Shown here one piece after another: positions 16,779 through 25,099 of a stretch of DNA of 47,973 nucleotides. The stretch is from Pseudomonadota bacterium (lineage in GTDB: Bacteria > Pseudomonadota > Gammaproteobacteria > Arenicellales > Arenicellaceae). Made by a program: the position numbers and the translations under genes. The DNA lies in contig JABJKL010000123.1 of assembly GCA_018660405.1 (NCBI GenBank), forward strand, positions 1 to 47,973, written 5' to 3'. The notes under the pieces are model-generated. The model was not told where the DNA came from. It did no database searches and worked only from the letters and a program-made list of their open reading frames with translations. Numbering within the stretch: the stretch's first letter is position 1; the number at the start of each line of letters is the position of its first letter.

Positions 16779-17663
16779 ATGAGCAAGAGCAACATATCAA
16801 CAACGAGCAACGCACCAAAAGCGCCTGCTTCGCCCTCGGCTTTATCTCAGGAACAAAGTCTTTCAAAATTTATTCGAATTGCAAATCTGGCACCTCTTTT
16901 GAGTGCAGAGGAAGAGCGCGCGCTCGCAACAAGCTACCGCCAGGATCAAGACCTTGAAGCAGCCCGGCAATTGGTCGTATCGCATATGCGACATGTTGTT
17001 TCAGTTGCGCGCGGTTTCGCTGGTTACGGCTTGCCGTTGGCCGACCTAATCCAGGAAGGCAATATTGGGCTAATGAAGGCAGTTAAAAACTTCGATCCCG
17101 ACCGTGGTGTGCGCCTGGTCTCATTTGCTGTGCATTGGGTAAAAGCCGAAATCTACGATTATGTTATACGTAATTGGAAGATCGTTAAAGTGGCGACTAC
17201 CAAGGCACAACGGAAACTATTCTTTAACCTTCGTAAGTCACGTAAACAGCTGGCCTGGTTGACCGAACAAGAGACTCAAGACCTCGCAACCAAGCTTGAC
17301 GTACCCGTAAAGACGGTGCGAGAAATGGAATCACGCTTAACCTCTCCCGACGTGGCTTTTGACGCCCCAAATAGCGATAACGATGAACTCGTACCTAGCC
17401 CTTCTGGCTACCTGCCAGACATGCGCTACAACCCGGAAAAACTGCTGCTGGAAACGGATCAAATCTCACATCGAAAAAATGCGCTATCGATGGCAATTGG
17501 TACGCTGGACGACCGCAGCCGTGAGATCGTAACTCGCCGATGGTTGAACGACGACAAAGCGACGTTGCACGAACTGGCAGCCGAATATGGCATCTCCGCT
17601 GAGCGCATCCGTCAGATTGAAAAGCGTGCAATGGAAACGATGAAGGGGAATATGGAGTTATAA
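16779..17663 (+). CDS. rpoH: RNA polymerase heat-shock sigma factor RpoH (sigma-32)
   Basis: 294 aa. Region 2 shows DLIQEGNIGLMKAVKNFDPDRGVRLVSFAVHWVKAEI, and the following KVATTKAQRKLFFNLRK is the RpoH box typical of sigma-32. Region 4.2 is ELAAEYGISAERIRQIEKRAME near the C-terminus. It directs transcription of heat-shock genes such as groES-groEL. The first GGAGG lies 12 bases before the ATG, an unusually long spacing that may lower translation at normal temperature. A CIRCE operator lies upstream and a terminator follows at 17695. It follows ftsX as in E. coli. Confidence 0.97.
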   Translation: MSKSNISTTSNAPKAPASPSALSQEQSLSKFIRIANLAPLLSAEEERALATSYRQDQDLEAARQLVVSHMRHVVSVARGFAGYGLPLADLIQEGNIGLMKAVKNFDPDRGVRLVSFAVHWVKAEIYDYVIRNWKIVKVATTKAQRKLFFNLRKSRKQLAWLTEQETQDLATKLDVPVKTVREMESRLTSPDVAFDAPNSDNDELVPSPSGYLPDMRYNPEKLLLETDQISHRKNALSMAIGTLDDRSREIVTRRWLNDDKATLHELAAEYGISAERIRQIEKRAMETMKGNMEL

Positions 17664-17694
17664 AAGAGCTTTTATATAACCGCCCCCAATAAAC

Positions 17695-17720
17695 AGGCCG
17701 TCTAACAAGCGGCCTTTTTT
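17695..17720 (+). terminator. Rho-independent terminator after rpoH
   Basis: The stem AGGCCG with CGGCCT closes a loop of nine bases and is followed by a run of T (17715-17720). It lies 32 bases after the rpoH stop and also separates it from the convergent VanZ-like gene. Confidence 0.8.
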
Positions 17721-17749
17721 ATTTGAGTACGTCTATTATGGAGTGTTTA

Positions 17750-18088
17750 TTACCGGGCGCGGAATCTGACAATAATTTGTCGTACGCCAACAACCAATAG
17801 TACTCCGATCATATTCGCCACCATGTCCAGGCCTGACAACTGGCGACCCGGCGAATACTGCTGAGCAAACTCCAATACGATGCCATAGGCAACAATAAAG
17901 AGGGCTGTAAAATAGAATGGTTTGCCTTCTCTGAAACTCCACCAGGCTAACGTAGCAAAAACTCCATAAGCGGATACATGAACAGCCTTATCCCAAACGT
18001 CAATCGTCAATTCCAATTCGTCTGCTGGTAATAAAGAAAAATACCCGATCAAAACGGCATACGTCGCCATACAAACCTTCGCAATCAC
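17750..18088 (-). CDS. VanZ-like membrane protein
   Basis: 112 aa when started at GTG 18088. Membrane helices are evident in VCMATYAVLIGYFSLLP, HVSAYGVFATLAWWSF, YFTALFIVAYGIVLEFAQQ and VANMIGVLLVVGVRQI. The motif LEFAQQYSPGRQLSGLDMVANMIG is typical of the VanZ family, small membrane proteins of unclear role outside teicoplanin resistance. I chose GTG 18088 because it overlaps the upstream stop as GTGA, the usual coupled arrangement. A longer frame to 18169 would run 85 bases into the aminotransferase. An ATG at 18070 is another option. Confidence 0.82.
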   Translation of the reverse strand: MIAKVCMATYAVLIGYFSLLPADELELTIDVWDKAVHVSAYGVFATLAWWSFREGKPFYFTALFIVAYGIVLEFAQQYSPGRQLSGLDMVANMIGVLLVVGVRQIIVRFRAR

Positions 18089-19275
18089 AAGGCGTCCAGC
18101 CCTCGCTTGATCCGTTGCAAACCCTCTGACAAGGTTGTCGGCGGGCAGGCAAAATTTATTCGCATCCAATCGTCACCCGCCGCACCAAAGATATAGCCGG
18201 GATTCAATGCGACCTTGCCGTGTTCAAGCAGCGTGCGCTCCGCTATTTTAGCCATCACACCATACGACTGGAGATTAAACCAAACCATATACGTGGCTTG
18301 TGTCGACATTAAAATCACACCCGGCAATTGCTGGGCAAAAAACGCTTCCACTTGTTCCAGATTGCTCGCAAGTTGTGTTCGAAGTTCCTTTAGCCACGGC
18401 AGGCCGTACCGGTAGGCGGCTTCTGTGGCAACCAGGCCCATGATATTGGGATCGCTTAACCCGCTCCGGTGTAATTGCGCACGATACTTTCTGCGCAAAC
18501 TGGCACTGGGAATAATAATATCGGAGGTTTGCAATCCCGCTAAGTTAAAACTCTTGCTAGAAGCGGTGCAAACCACGCACTGCTCCAAGATCCGCTTGTC
18601 CGCAAGTGGCAGCGGCAGATGCTTAAACGGCGACCAAACCAAATCACAATGAATCTCATCAGACAAGACAACAACATCGTAGCGAATACATAGCTCAACC
18701 AACGAGATCAGATCTTGCCTGGCCCACACACGACCACCCGGGTTGTGTGGATTGCACAACATGAATAAGCGGGTTTTATCATCCGCTAATTGTTCCTCCA
18801 ATTGATCAAAATCGATTTGATATAAGCCTTCTCCATCGATTTTCAGGGTGTTCAGTAGAAGCTCGCGGCCGTTGTCTCGAACAGAACCAAAAAACGGGTA
18901 ATATACCGGTGGCTGAATCACAACTTTATCGCCCGGTGCAGTAAGCGCTTGAATTAACAAATTCATCGCCGCAACAATTCCCGGGGCGTGGCATATCCAG
19001 GGTTGCTCGATCTGCCAACCGTGTTGACTTTCAAACCAAGCAATAACGGCTTGGCGGTAGCGCTCGAATACGCGGGTATAACCGAATAACGGATGCTCTA
19101 AACGTTTTTTGAGCGCCTCAACCACACACGGTGCGGTCTCAAAATCCATGTCGGCCACCCACATGGGCAGGACGTCGCTAACTCCAAATTTAGCCTTTAG
19201 GTGCTCCGGCTCCCATTTGATTGCACCCGTACCCACCCGATTTGGGAAATCATCAAAATTACCTGCGTCTGACAT
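18085..19275 (-). CDS. patB: PatB/MalY family PLP-dependent aminotransferase (probable cystathionine beta-lyase)
   Basis: 396 aa, fold-type I PLP enzyme. Landmarks: MWVADMDFETAPCVVEAL at the N-terminus (family start), PPVYYPFFGSV, CNPHNPGGRVW, SDEIHCDLVW, and the PLP-lysine region TASSKSFNLAGLQ. The MalY/PatB group splits C-S bonds of cystathionine or related substrates, giving homocysteine, pyruvate and ammonia. Substrate choice cannot be read from the sequence. It lies 11 bases after purH, where many gammaproteobacteria have purD; here purD is absent. Confidence 0.9.
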   Translation of the reverse strand: MSDAGNFDDFPNRVGTGAIKWEPEHLKAKFGVSDVLPMWVADMDFETAPCVVEALKKRLEHPLFGYTRVFERYRQAVIAWFESQHGWQIEQPWICHAPGIVAAMNLLIQALTAPGDKVVIQPPVYYPFFGSVRDNGRELLLNTLKIDGEGLYQIDFDQLEEQLADDKTRLFMLCNPHNPGGRVWARQDLISLVELCIRYDVVVLSDEIHCDLVWSPFKHLPLPLADKRILEQCVVCTASSKSFNLAGLQTSDIIIPSASLRRKYRAQLHRSGLSDPNIMGLVATEAAYRYGLPWLKELRTQLASNLEQVEAFFAQQLPGVILMSTQATYMVWFNLQSYGVMAKIAERTLLEHGKVALNPGYIFGAAGDDWMRINFACPPTTLSEGLQRIKRGLDAL

Positions 19276-19286
19276 GCGCTCTGCAA

Positions 19287-20858
19287 CTAATGTCGAAAAT
19301 GCCGCATACCCGTAAACACCATCGCAATATCGTGTTCATCGGCTGCGGCAATTACTTCGTCGTCACGAATAGAGCCCCCCGGCTGTATGACCGCCGCAAT
19401 ACCCGCTTCGCCAGCAGCATCCAAACCATCGCGGAAAGGGAAAAATGCGTCTGAAGCCATTACCGCGCCAGCAACCTCAAGCCCTGCCTGCTCAGCTTTG
19501 ATTCCTGCGATACGAGCTGAATTAATGCGGCTCATTTGACCAGCGCCCACGCCAACCGTCATTAAATCTTTTACATAAATAATCGCATTGGATTTTACAA
19601 ACTTGGCTACTTTCCAGGCAAACAGTAGATCGTTCATTTGGGCTTCGCTTGGCTGCCGTTGGGTCACCACTTTTAGCTCGTTATGCAGTTCAAAATCACT
19701 ACCTTGCAGTAACAAACCACCGGCCACCCGTTTGTATTCCATCTGGCGGGTTTGCCCAGCCCACTGCCCACAGGCTAGAACCCGGATATTTTTCTTCTGG
19801 GCGCAGACTTCCAACGCGGCAGCGCTAACCTCAGGCGCAATAATGACTTCAACAAATAGCTTTTCACAAATTAACGCTGTAGTGTCTGCATCCAGTTCGC
19901 GATTAAACGCAATAATACCACCAAAAGCAGACTCTGAATCCGTGGCGAACGCTCGCTGATACGCATCCAGCAGGCCTTTACCCAGAGCCACTCCACAGGG
20001 GTTCGCATGCTTGACAATGACACAGGCCGCAGTGTCATCAAATTGTTTTATACATTCCAATGCCGCATCGGTATCGGCAATATTATTGTACGAAAGCTCT
20101 TTACCCTGTAACTGCGCTACACTGGCTATAGTCCCGGCTTTCGGCGTATGTTCTACATAAAATGCAGCTTGCTGGTGCGGATTCTCGCCGTAGCGCATGG
20201 TCTGTTTGTGCAGTAACTGAGTATTAAACGTGCGCCCAAAATCTCGTTTTTCATTGTCTGTACTCTTTGCCTCAGTACGCGCACCAAGATAATTCGCGAT
20301 TGCGCCGTCATAACGAGCGGTATGCTCAAAAGCCTTAACGGCTAAATTAAATCGCAGCGCATAATCCACCGAACCGTTCTCAACCGAACTTAAAACGGAG
20401 GAATAATCACCGGCATCAACAATAATCAATACGTCTTTATGATTCTTGGCCGCTGCGCGAACCATGGTGGGCCCGCCTATATCGATATTTTCTATTGCAT
20501 CAGCAAGGCTACAATCTGGATTGGCGACGGTTGCTTCAAAGGGATAAAGATTCACCACCACCAAATCAATGGGGGCAATACCGTGCTCTTGCATTACCGC
20601 ATCATCTTCACCTCTGCGGCCTAGAATCCCCCCATAGATCAACGGGTTCAGCGTCTTCACCCGCCCATCCATCATTTCCGGGAACCCCGTGTGCTCACTA
20701 ACTTCTTTAACCGGAACACCCTCGGCGCTCAACAACTTTGCTGTGCCTCCTGTCGAGAGAATTTCAATATCCATCGCAACCAGTTTTTGAGCAAACTCGA
20801 CGATTCCTGATTTTTCTGAGACGCTGATCAAGGCGCGTTTTACGGAGAATTCAGACAT
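19287..20858 (-). CDS. purH: Bifunctional AICAR formyltransferase / IMP cyclohydrolase
   Basis: 523 aa, normal length. The N-terminal MGS-like cyclohydrolase domain has ILSTGGTAKLLSAEGVPV and GFPEMMDGRVKTLNPLI. The C-terminal formyltransferase domain has LRYGENPHQQAAFYVE, KHANPCGVALG, ESAFGGIIAFN and SDAFFPFRDGLDAAGEAG. The enzyme catalyses the last two steps of IMP synthesis. It follows fis with a gap of 65 bases, where a weak promoter (TTGCTT, 17 bases, ATTTAA) can be seen on the minus strand. Order dusB-fis-purH is typical of gammaproteobacteria. Confidence 0.97.
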   Translation of the reverse strand: MSEFSVKRALISVSEKSGIVEFAQKLVAMDIEILSTGGTAKLLSAEGVPVKEVSEHTGFPEMMDGRVKTLNPLIYGGILGRRGEDDAVMQEHGIAPIDLVVVNLYPFEATVANPDCSLADAIENIDIGGPTMVRAAAKNHKDVLIIVDAGDYSSVLSSVENGSVDYALRFNLAVKAFEHTARYDGAIANYLGARTEAKSTDNEKRDFGRTFNTQLLHKQTMRYGENPHQQAAFYVEHTPKAGTIASVAQLQGKELSYNNIADTDAALECIKQFDDTAACVIVKHANPCGVALGKGLLDAYQRAFATDSESAFGGIIAFNRELDADTTALICEKLFVEVIIAPEVSAAALEVCAQKKNIRVLACGQWAGQTRQMEYKRVAGGLLLQGSDFELHNELKVVTQRQPSEAQMNDLLFAWKVAKFVKSNAIIYVKDLMTVGVGAGQMSRINSARIAGIKAEQAGLEVAGAVMASDAFFPFRDGLDAAGEAGIAAVIQPGGSIRDDEVIAAADEHDIAMVFTGMRHFRH

Positions 20859-20923
20859 GGTTTCCTAATATTATTAAATTAGATAGCCCCGCCCCTAAGC
20901 AAAAGAGTATAGACGGTGCGGGT

Positions 20924-21160
20924 TTAGTGCTCTTTCAAATCATATTGCTGTAATTTTTTTCGCAATGTGTTACGGTTAATACCCAGCATCGCCGATGCGG
21001 TCGTTTGGTTTCCATCCGATTTTTTCATAACCACTTGAAGTAACGGCTTTTCCATTTCTGCAAGCACCATTGCGTACAAGCCGGTTGGTTGCTGACCGTC
21101 AAGATCATTAAAATATCTCTTCACAGATCGACGCACAATATCTGAAATGGTCGTTTTCAT
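20924..21160 (-). CDS. fis: DNA-binding protein Fis
   Basis: 78 aa. The C-terminal helix-turn-helix GNQTTASAMLGINRNTLRKKLQQYDL is the Fis/NtrC-type HTH. The preceding segment GLYAMVLAEMEKPLLQVVMKKSDG is also conserved. It is 20 residues shorter than E. coli Fis, lacking most of the flexible N-terminal hairpin used to contact Hin/Gin recombinases; this short form is usual outside the enterics. Fis bends DNA and activates rRNA promoters. It lies 12 bases after dusB. Confidence 0.94.
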   Translation of the reverse strand: MKTTISDIVRRSVKRYFNDLDGQQPTGLYAMVLAEMEKPLLQVVMKKSDGNQTTASAMLGINRNTLRKKLQQYDLKEH

Positions 21161-21172
21161 TATTCGCGAATA

Positions 21173-22162
21173 TTAAGCGGCCATATCCGCTCGTGATTGC
21201 GTCCGAATGACAGCCCGCTCAAGCGATTCAATCTGCTGCTCAGCATGGGCGATACGATTAACCACCGAGCGCACATCAGCCGCCACGCCCAAACACTTCA
21301 TGTAACTCGCAGCATGCTTGCGAGCGAGTATCACTCCACGTTCAAGACCGTAAAACTCATACATCCCACGCAAGTGGCTGATCATGGCTTGGATTTTTAT
21401 CTCTAATGAGGGAGAGACAACGGTGACACCCGACCCCAGTTGCCCTGAAATTTCCTGAAACAGCCACGGCTGACCCATAGCGGCTCGCCCAACCATTACC
21501 CCCGCTGCGCCCGTTTGCTGGATAACGGACACCGCAGATTCCGCTGAATCAATATCACCATTGGCAATCACCGGTATAGCAACCGCCGAAACCACATCGG
21601 CAATAGTCGAATATTCAACCGGGCCTTTAAATCGACAGGCTCGGGTTCGGCCATGTACTGTCAACATTTTGACGCCACATTTCTCTGCTATCTGGGCGAT
21701 TTGAACAGCATTCTTTTGCGTGCGATTTAGGCCCGTGCGCATCTTCAGCGTCACTGGCACATCCACCGCCGAAACGACAGCCTCTAGAATGTCACCAACC
21801 ATCCGCTCGTCACCCATCAAGGCCGAACCGGCCATTTTGTTACACACTTTTTTGGATGGGCAACCCATATTGATATCAATAATATCGGCACCGCGAGCCG
21901 CATTGATTATTGCAGCCTCAGCGAGCAGTACCGGATCGGTACCGACGATTTGCACCGAAATCGGGCTCGTTTCTCCGGTATGATCCATCCGCAAACGAGC
22001 TCGACGTGTCTCGCGCAACTCTGGTCGCGATGTAACCATTTCGGAAACCGCTAAACCCGCCCCCCAGGCTCGGCATATTTGACGGTAAGGCAAATCGCTA
22101 ACACCCGCCATGGGTGCAGCGATAACCGGCCTAGAAATTTCTATATTACCGATGGTAAGCAT
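21173..22162 (-). CDS. dusB: tRNA-dihydrouridine synthase B
   Basis: 329 aa. TIM-barrel FMN enzyme: APMAGVSDLPYRQICRAWGAG at the start, EMVTSRPELRETRRARLRMDH, INMGCPSKKVCNKMAGSALM containing the catalytic Cys, KMRTGLNRTQKNA, TVHGRTRACRFKGPVEYSTI and IPVIANGDI. The enzyme reduces uridines in the tRNA D-loop. It is first in dusB-fis-purH. In E. coli, dusB translation supports fis expression; the 12-base gap fits this. Confidence 0.95.
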   Translation of the reverse strand: MLTIGNIEISRPVIAAPMAGVSDLPYRQICRAWGAGLAVSEMVTSRPELRETRRARLRMDHTGETSPISVQIVGTDPVLLAEAAIINAARGADIIDINMGCPSKKVCNKMAGSALMGDERMVGDILEAVVSAVDVPVTLKMRTGLNRTQKNAVQIAQIAEKCGVKMLTVHGRTRACRFKGPVEYSTIADVVSAVAIPVIANGDIDSAESAVSVIQQTGAAGVMVGRAAMGQPWLFQEISGQLGSGVTVVSPSLEIKIQAMISHLRGMYEFYGLERGVILARKHAASYMKCLGVAADVRSVVNRIAHAEQQIESLERAVIRTQSRADMAA

Positions 22163-22491
22163 ATCTCACCGTGAATCTGATGCGCCTTCGATATAGGTTT
22201 GCGTATTCAGTAAGTGTCGACGTGTTTGCCCGCTAGAAGAGGCTCGCAGGTAGCGGCTAGCCATTGCCAAAAGACTCAATAACGCGAGCCAATGCTTCGA
22301 AATTTGCCCTGGAAGCTCGTCCTGAAAGGAGCGCGATGCAGATGACACAAACCTATATTGAAGAACCAATTGACTGTCACAGAACACAAAATCACTTAAC
22401 CGAGCGAGGCATGATACGCGCCAGTCGTGTGAGGGTAAAGACTACACTGCCAAAGCTTGTCCTGCCATAGTTCGTAACCGCTTATACCCAT
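22163..22491. other. Intergenic gap with an inverted repeat pair upstream of dusB
   Basis: About 329 bases without a credible gene. The notable feature is an inverted pair of 19-base arms, at 22186-22204 and 22345-22363, matching at 17 of 19 positions and about 140 bases apart. The minus-strand frame at 22166-22387 and the plus frame at 22264-22470 are low-quality and share the peptide TQTYIE only because of the inverted repeat. The gap should hold the dusB promoter (minus strand) and the 3' end of the DUF3426 transcript. Confidence 0.6.
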
Positions 22492-23622
22492 CTATTTTCC
22501 ATCCACCAGCGCGACCTCAAAGCCAACCGCATCATCGGGCGGATTTGCTAATTCCAACTTGAGCTCTTTAACGACATTGGGGTTCAATTCGCTCGCCGTA
22601 ACGCCGGCCAAATACTCCTGGGCCGTGAATACTCGCCGGACTACCGGTATATTTTCGCGATCTGTAAGCGTAATCTGAATCAGCGGATGAGGCTGACTCA
22701 GAGATGTGCGGCTAATTAGATGTACATCCACAACCAAAACTCCAGCCTCCATTTCATGCGCTGAAACAGACGTGTGTACAAGGTCTATTTTATCTACCTG
22801 AACAAGACTATCACTCGAACAAGCAGAAATATCACACCATAAATAGACCAAAGGACGCCCAAAAACTGTTTGAGATAACTCACGCTTATTCATATCCACG
22901 ATTTGCGCTACGGCCAACACTGCCAACACAATCGTTACTGCCAACCCAAATCTTGAGATTGGCAATTCTTGCTCATCAATCATCTCTTCATCGTAAGCTT
23001 CAGAGCCGCCATTATTTGCGCCAAAACCACCCATAGCATGCCGTCTTTCATGAACATTTTCTGGATCTGTGTCGGTGTCGATGTCGGGCGAATATCCATT
23101 CTCTTCAGGCACCCGGTGCATCGTCATCTGAGGCGGTATCGCGATGGCCGGTTCAATATCGGAGCGCCTGGGCAACACCGCATCAACCACTGGCACGTCA
23201 CTCGAATCATCGATAGAAGCATCCAATGAACGCGTTGGCTCTGCTTCAGAAACGACTGGAAACGCTGCTGCGAGTGGTAAGGGTATTTGAGGTGGTGCGT
23301 CAGAATCTGGCGTGCTACCCGGGGCCTCTTCCCCAAGCCGTAAATACGCGGGAATTTCTGACGGGCCCGGTGCCTCAACAATAAAGGAACTTCGATCGGT
23401 TCCTTGCCGCGATAGCGCTTCGAATTGCGCGGCATCGTCGGCATAATCAAACTTTCTCACCAGCACGTCCCCCGAATCCTCAGCAGGTGATTCATCGAGC
23501 CTGGTCAAATCTGCATTAAACGATTGCATACAAGCTCCACATCGAGCCCAACCATTAGAGTCTTCGAGCGTCTCTGATCCCAATTCAAATAATGCCTTAC
23601 AATGCGGGCACTGAACGTTCAT
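22492..23622 (-). CDS. Zinc-ribbon and DUF3426 domain membrane protein
   Basis: 376 aa. The N-terminal MJ0042-type zinc ribbon has two CxxC pairs: CPHC (about residues 5-8) and CGAC (about 28-31). A long acidic, low-complexity linker (about 40-215) follows, then one membrane helix (FGLAVTIVLAVLAVAQIV), then a DUF3426 domain with VVDVHLISRTSLSQPHPLIQITL and EYLAGV. DUF3426 proteins are widely found beside prmA in this class; function unknown. The layout suggests a cytoplasmic metal-binding head and a periplasmic beta domain. It starts 30 bases after prmA. Confidence 0.88.
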   Translation of the reverse strand: MNVQCPHCKALFELGSETLEDSNGWARCGACMQSFNADLTRLDESPAEDSGDVLVRKFDYADDAAQFEALSRQGTDRSSFIVEAPGPSEIPAYLRLGEEAPGSTPDSDAPPQIPLPLAAAFPVVSEAEPTRSLDASIDDSSDVPVVDAVLPRRSDIEPAIAIPPQMTMHRVPEENGYSPDIDTDTDPENVHERRHAMGGFGANNGGSEAYDEEMIDEQELPISRFGLAVTIVLAVLAVAQIVDMNKRELSQTVFGRPLVYLWCDISACSSDSLVQVDKIDLVHTSVSAHEMEAGVLVVDVHLISRTSLSQPHPLIQITLTDRENIPVVRRVFTAQEYLAGVTASELNPNVVKELKLELANPPDDAVGFEVALVDGK

Positions 23623-23652
23623 TTAAAAACCCACCATTTAGAAACCTACTAT

Positions 23653-24558
23653 TTATGAACCTGCCGGATGGCCACAGAGCAAACACCATTGGCCTTGAGT
23701 TGTAATATCGAACTGATAATTTGGAAAGGCTTTTTTCACTCGTTCACCCTGCTCGGTTAATATACCGGTTAGCAACAATGTGGCACCCGGTTTCAATATT
23801 TCTACCAATCTGGGTGCCAATTCAACAATGACATCCGCAAGAATGTTGACTATAACAATATCCCCCCTGTCGCTGGAATCAACTTCGCTCGGCAAACAAA
23901 CACGCAGCCGACTAGAAACACCATTGGTCAATCCATTGTTAACGCTAGCCTCAAGCGCCAATGGATCTATATCAATCGCCAACGCAGATTTCGCACCCAA
24001 CAGTACTGCGGCAATTGCTAAAATACCAGAGCCACAACCGTAATCAATCACCGCGTTGGCTTGAAGTTTTGCTGTTGAAAGCCAGTTCAAACACATCGCT
24101 GTTGTTTCATGCGTGCCAGTACCAAATGCCAAACCTGGATCCATAAAAATGTTACACGCATCTGGCTCGACCGGCTCCCGCCATTTAGGTATTACCCACA
24201 AATTATCGCCCACTCGTAGCGGCTTAAAATGTGACAAGTAGACACGCTCCCACTCCTGATCTTTAACAACAGATGCTTCGCCTATTAACGCTTCGCCGCC
24301 GGGTACGACTTGTTGCGCAAGACCGCAAATCGCATGTATGTCGACTCCTTCACTAAACAGGCCCGTCACGGTTACCTTTTTCCACTCCGGTTTGCCCGGA
24401 AAAGCTACCTCGTAGAACGCATCGTCACCGGCATTTTCTGTAGTCACCGCCTGCGCCAGGCAGGCTTCCAGCACAGAGATCAAGGCCTCAGCTCGATTTT
24501 TCTCGACCTGAAATCGAAGACGCTGCCAATTCAACGGTTTGTTTAGTACCCTTTTCAA
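23653..24558 (-). CDS. prmA: Ribosomal protein L11 methyltransferase
   Basis: 301 aa. The motif FMDPGLAFGTGTHETTAMCL and the SAM loop IDYGCGSGILAIAAVLLGA are diagnostic, followed by DIDPLALEASVNN and IVNILADVIVELAP. It trimethylates several sites of ribosomal protein L11. It lies 33 bases after aroQ on the same strand. In many relatives accB and accC stand between these two genes; they are missing here. Confidence 0.95.
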   Translation of the reverse strand: MKRVLNKPLNWQRLRFQVEKNRAEALISVLEACLAQAVTTENAGDDAFYEVAFPGKPEWKKVTVTGLFSEGVDIHAICGLAQQVVPGGEALIGEASVVKDQEWERVYLSHFKPLRVGDNLWVIPKWREPVEPDACNIFMDPGLAFGTGTHETTAMCLNWLSTAKLQANAVIDYGCGSGILAIAAVLLGAKSALAIDIDPLALEASVNNGLTNGVSSRLRVCLPSEVDSSDRGDIVIVNILADVIVELAPRLVEILKPGATLLLTGILTEQGERVKKAFPNYQFDITTQGQWCLLCGHPAGS

Positions 24559-24591
24559 CAGTATATTCCCGCCTCGCTGAACGCGGCAATA

Positions 24592-25044
24592 TTATGTTGA
24601 AGGGGTACTGTCCTCTAGATAGGAAATCGCCGCTTGCAAAGCCAACTCGTAACCTTGCGCACCCAGACCACAAATAACACCCACAGCGGTATCTGAAAAA
24701 TAACTATGCTTACGAAAAGCCTCACGCGCATGAATATTCGACAGATGAACTTCAATATAAGGTATACCTACACCAAGAATCGCATCACGTAAAGCAACGC
24801 TGGTATGGGTAAAGGCCGCCGGATTAATAATTAAAAAGCTGTCTTTACCAGCCGCCTGTTGCACAAGTTCAACTAGCTCATGCTCCGCATTGCTTTGACC
24901 AAAGCCGATGGTATGCCCGGCCTTAACCGCAATCTGCCCAAGCCGCTCATTGATTTGCTCTAACGTCGCCGAGCCATAATGCTCTGGCTCGCGTGTGCCA
25001 AGCAAGTTCAGGTTGGGACCATTAAGAACGAGTATTGAAGCCAT
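24592..25044 (-). CDS. aroQ: Type II 3-dehydroquinate dehydratase
   Basis: 150 aa. Catalytic landmarks: LNGPNLNLLGTREPEHYG with the active-site Tyr, QSNAEHELVELVQQA, INPAAFTHTSVALRDAI with the catalytic His, and EVHLSNIHAREAFRKHSYFS. The enzyme is the third step of the shikimate pathway. The length is normal for the dodecameric type II enzyme. It lies 55 bases downstream of dsbD and 33 bases upstream of prmA. Confidence 0.96.
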   Translation of the reverse strand: MASILVLNGPNLNLLGTREPEHYGSATLEQINERLGQIAVKAGHTIGFGQSNAEHELVELVQQAAGKDSFLIINPAAFTHTSVALRDAILGVGIPYIEVHLSNIHAREAFRKHSYFSDTAVGVICGLGAQGYELALQAAISYLEDSTPST

Positions 25045-25099
25045 AATACATCCATCGCCCCGCCACCGGGAAACGCAGTGATTTGTACACTACACTAGC

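Noticed and set aside
22166..22470. Small frames on both strands before dusB sharing the peptide TQTYIE
   Set aside because: The shared peptide is produced by the inverted repeat; neither frame has a ribosome site or a known domain.
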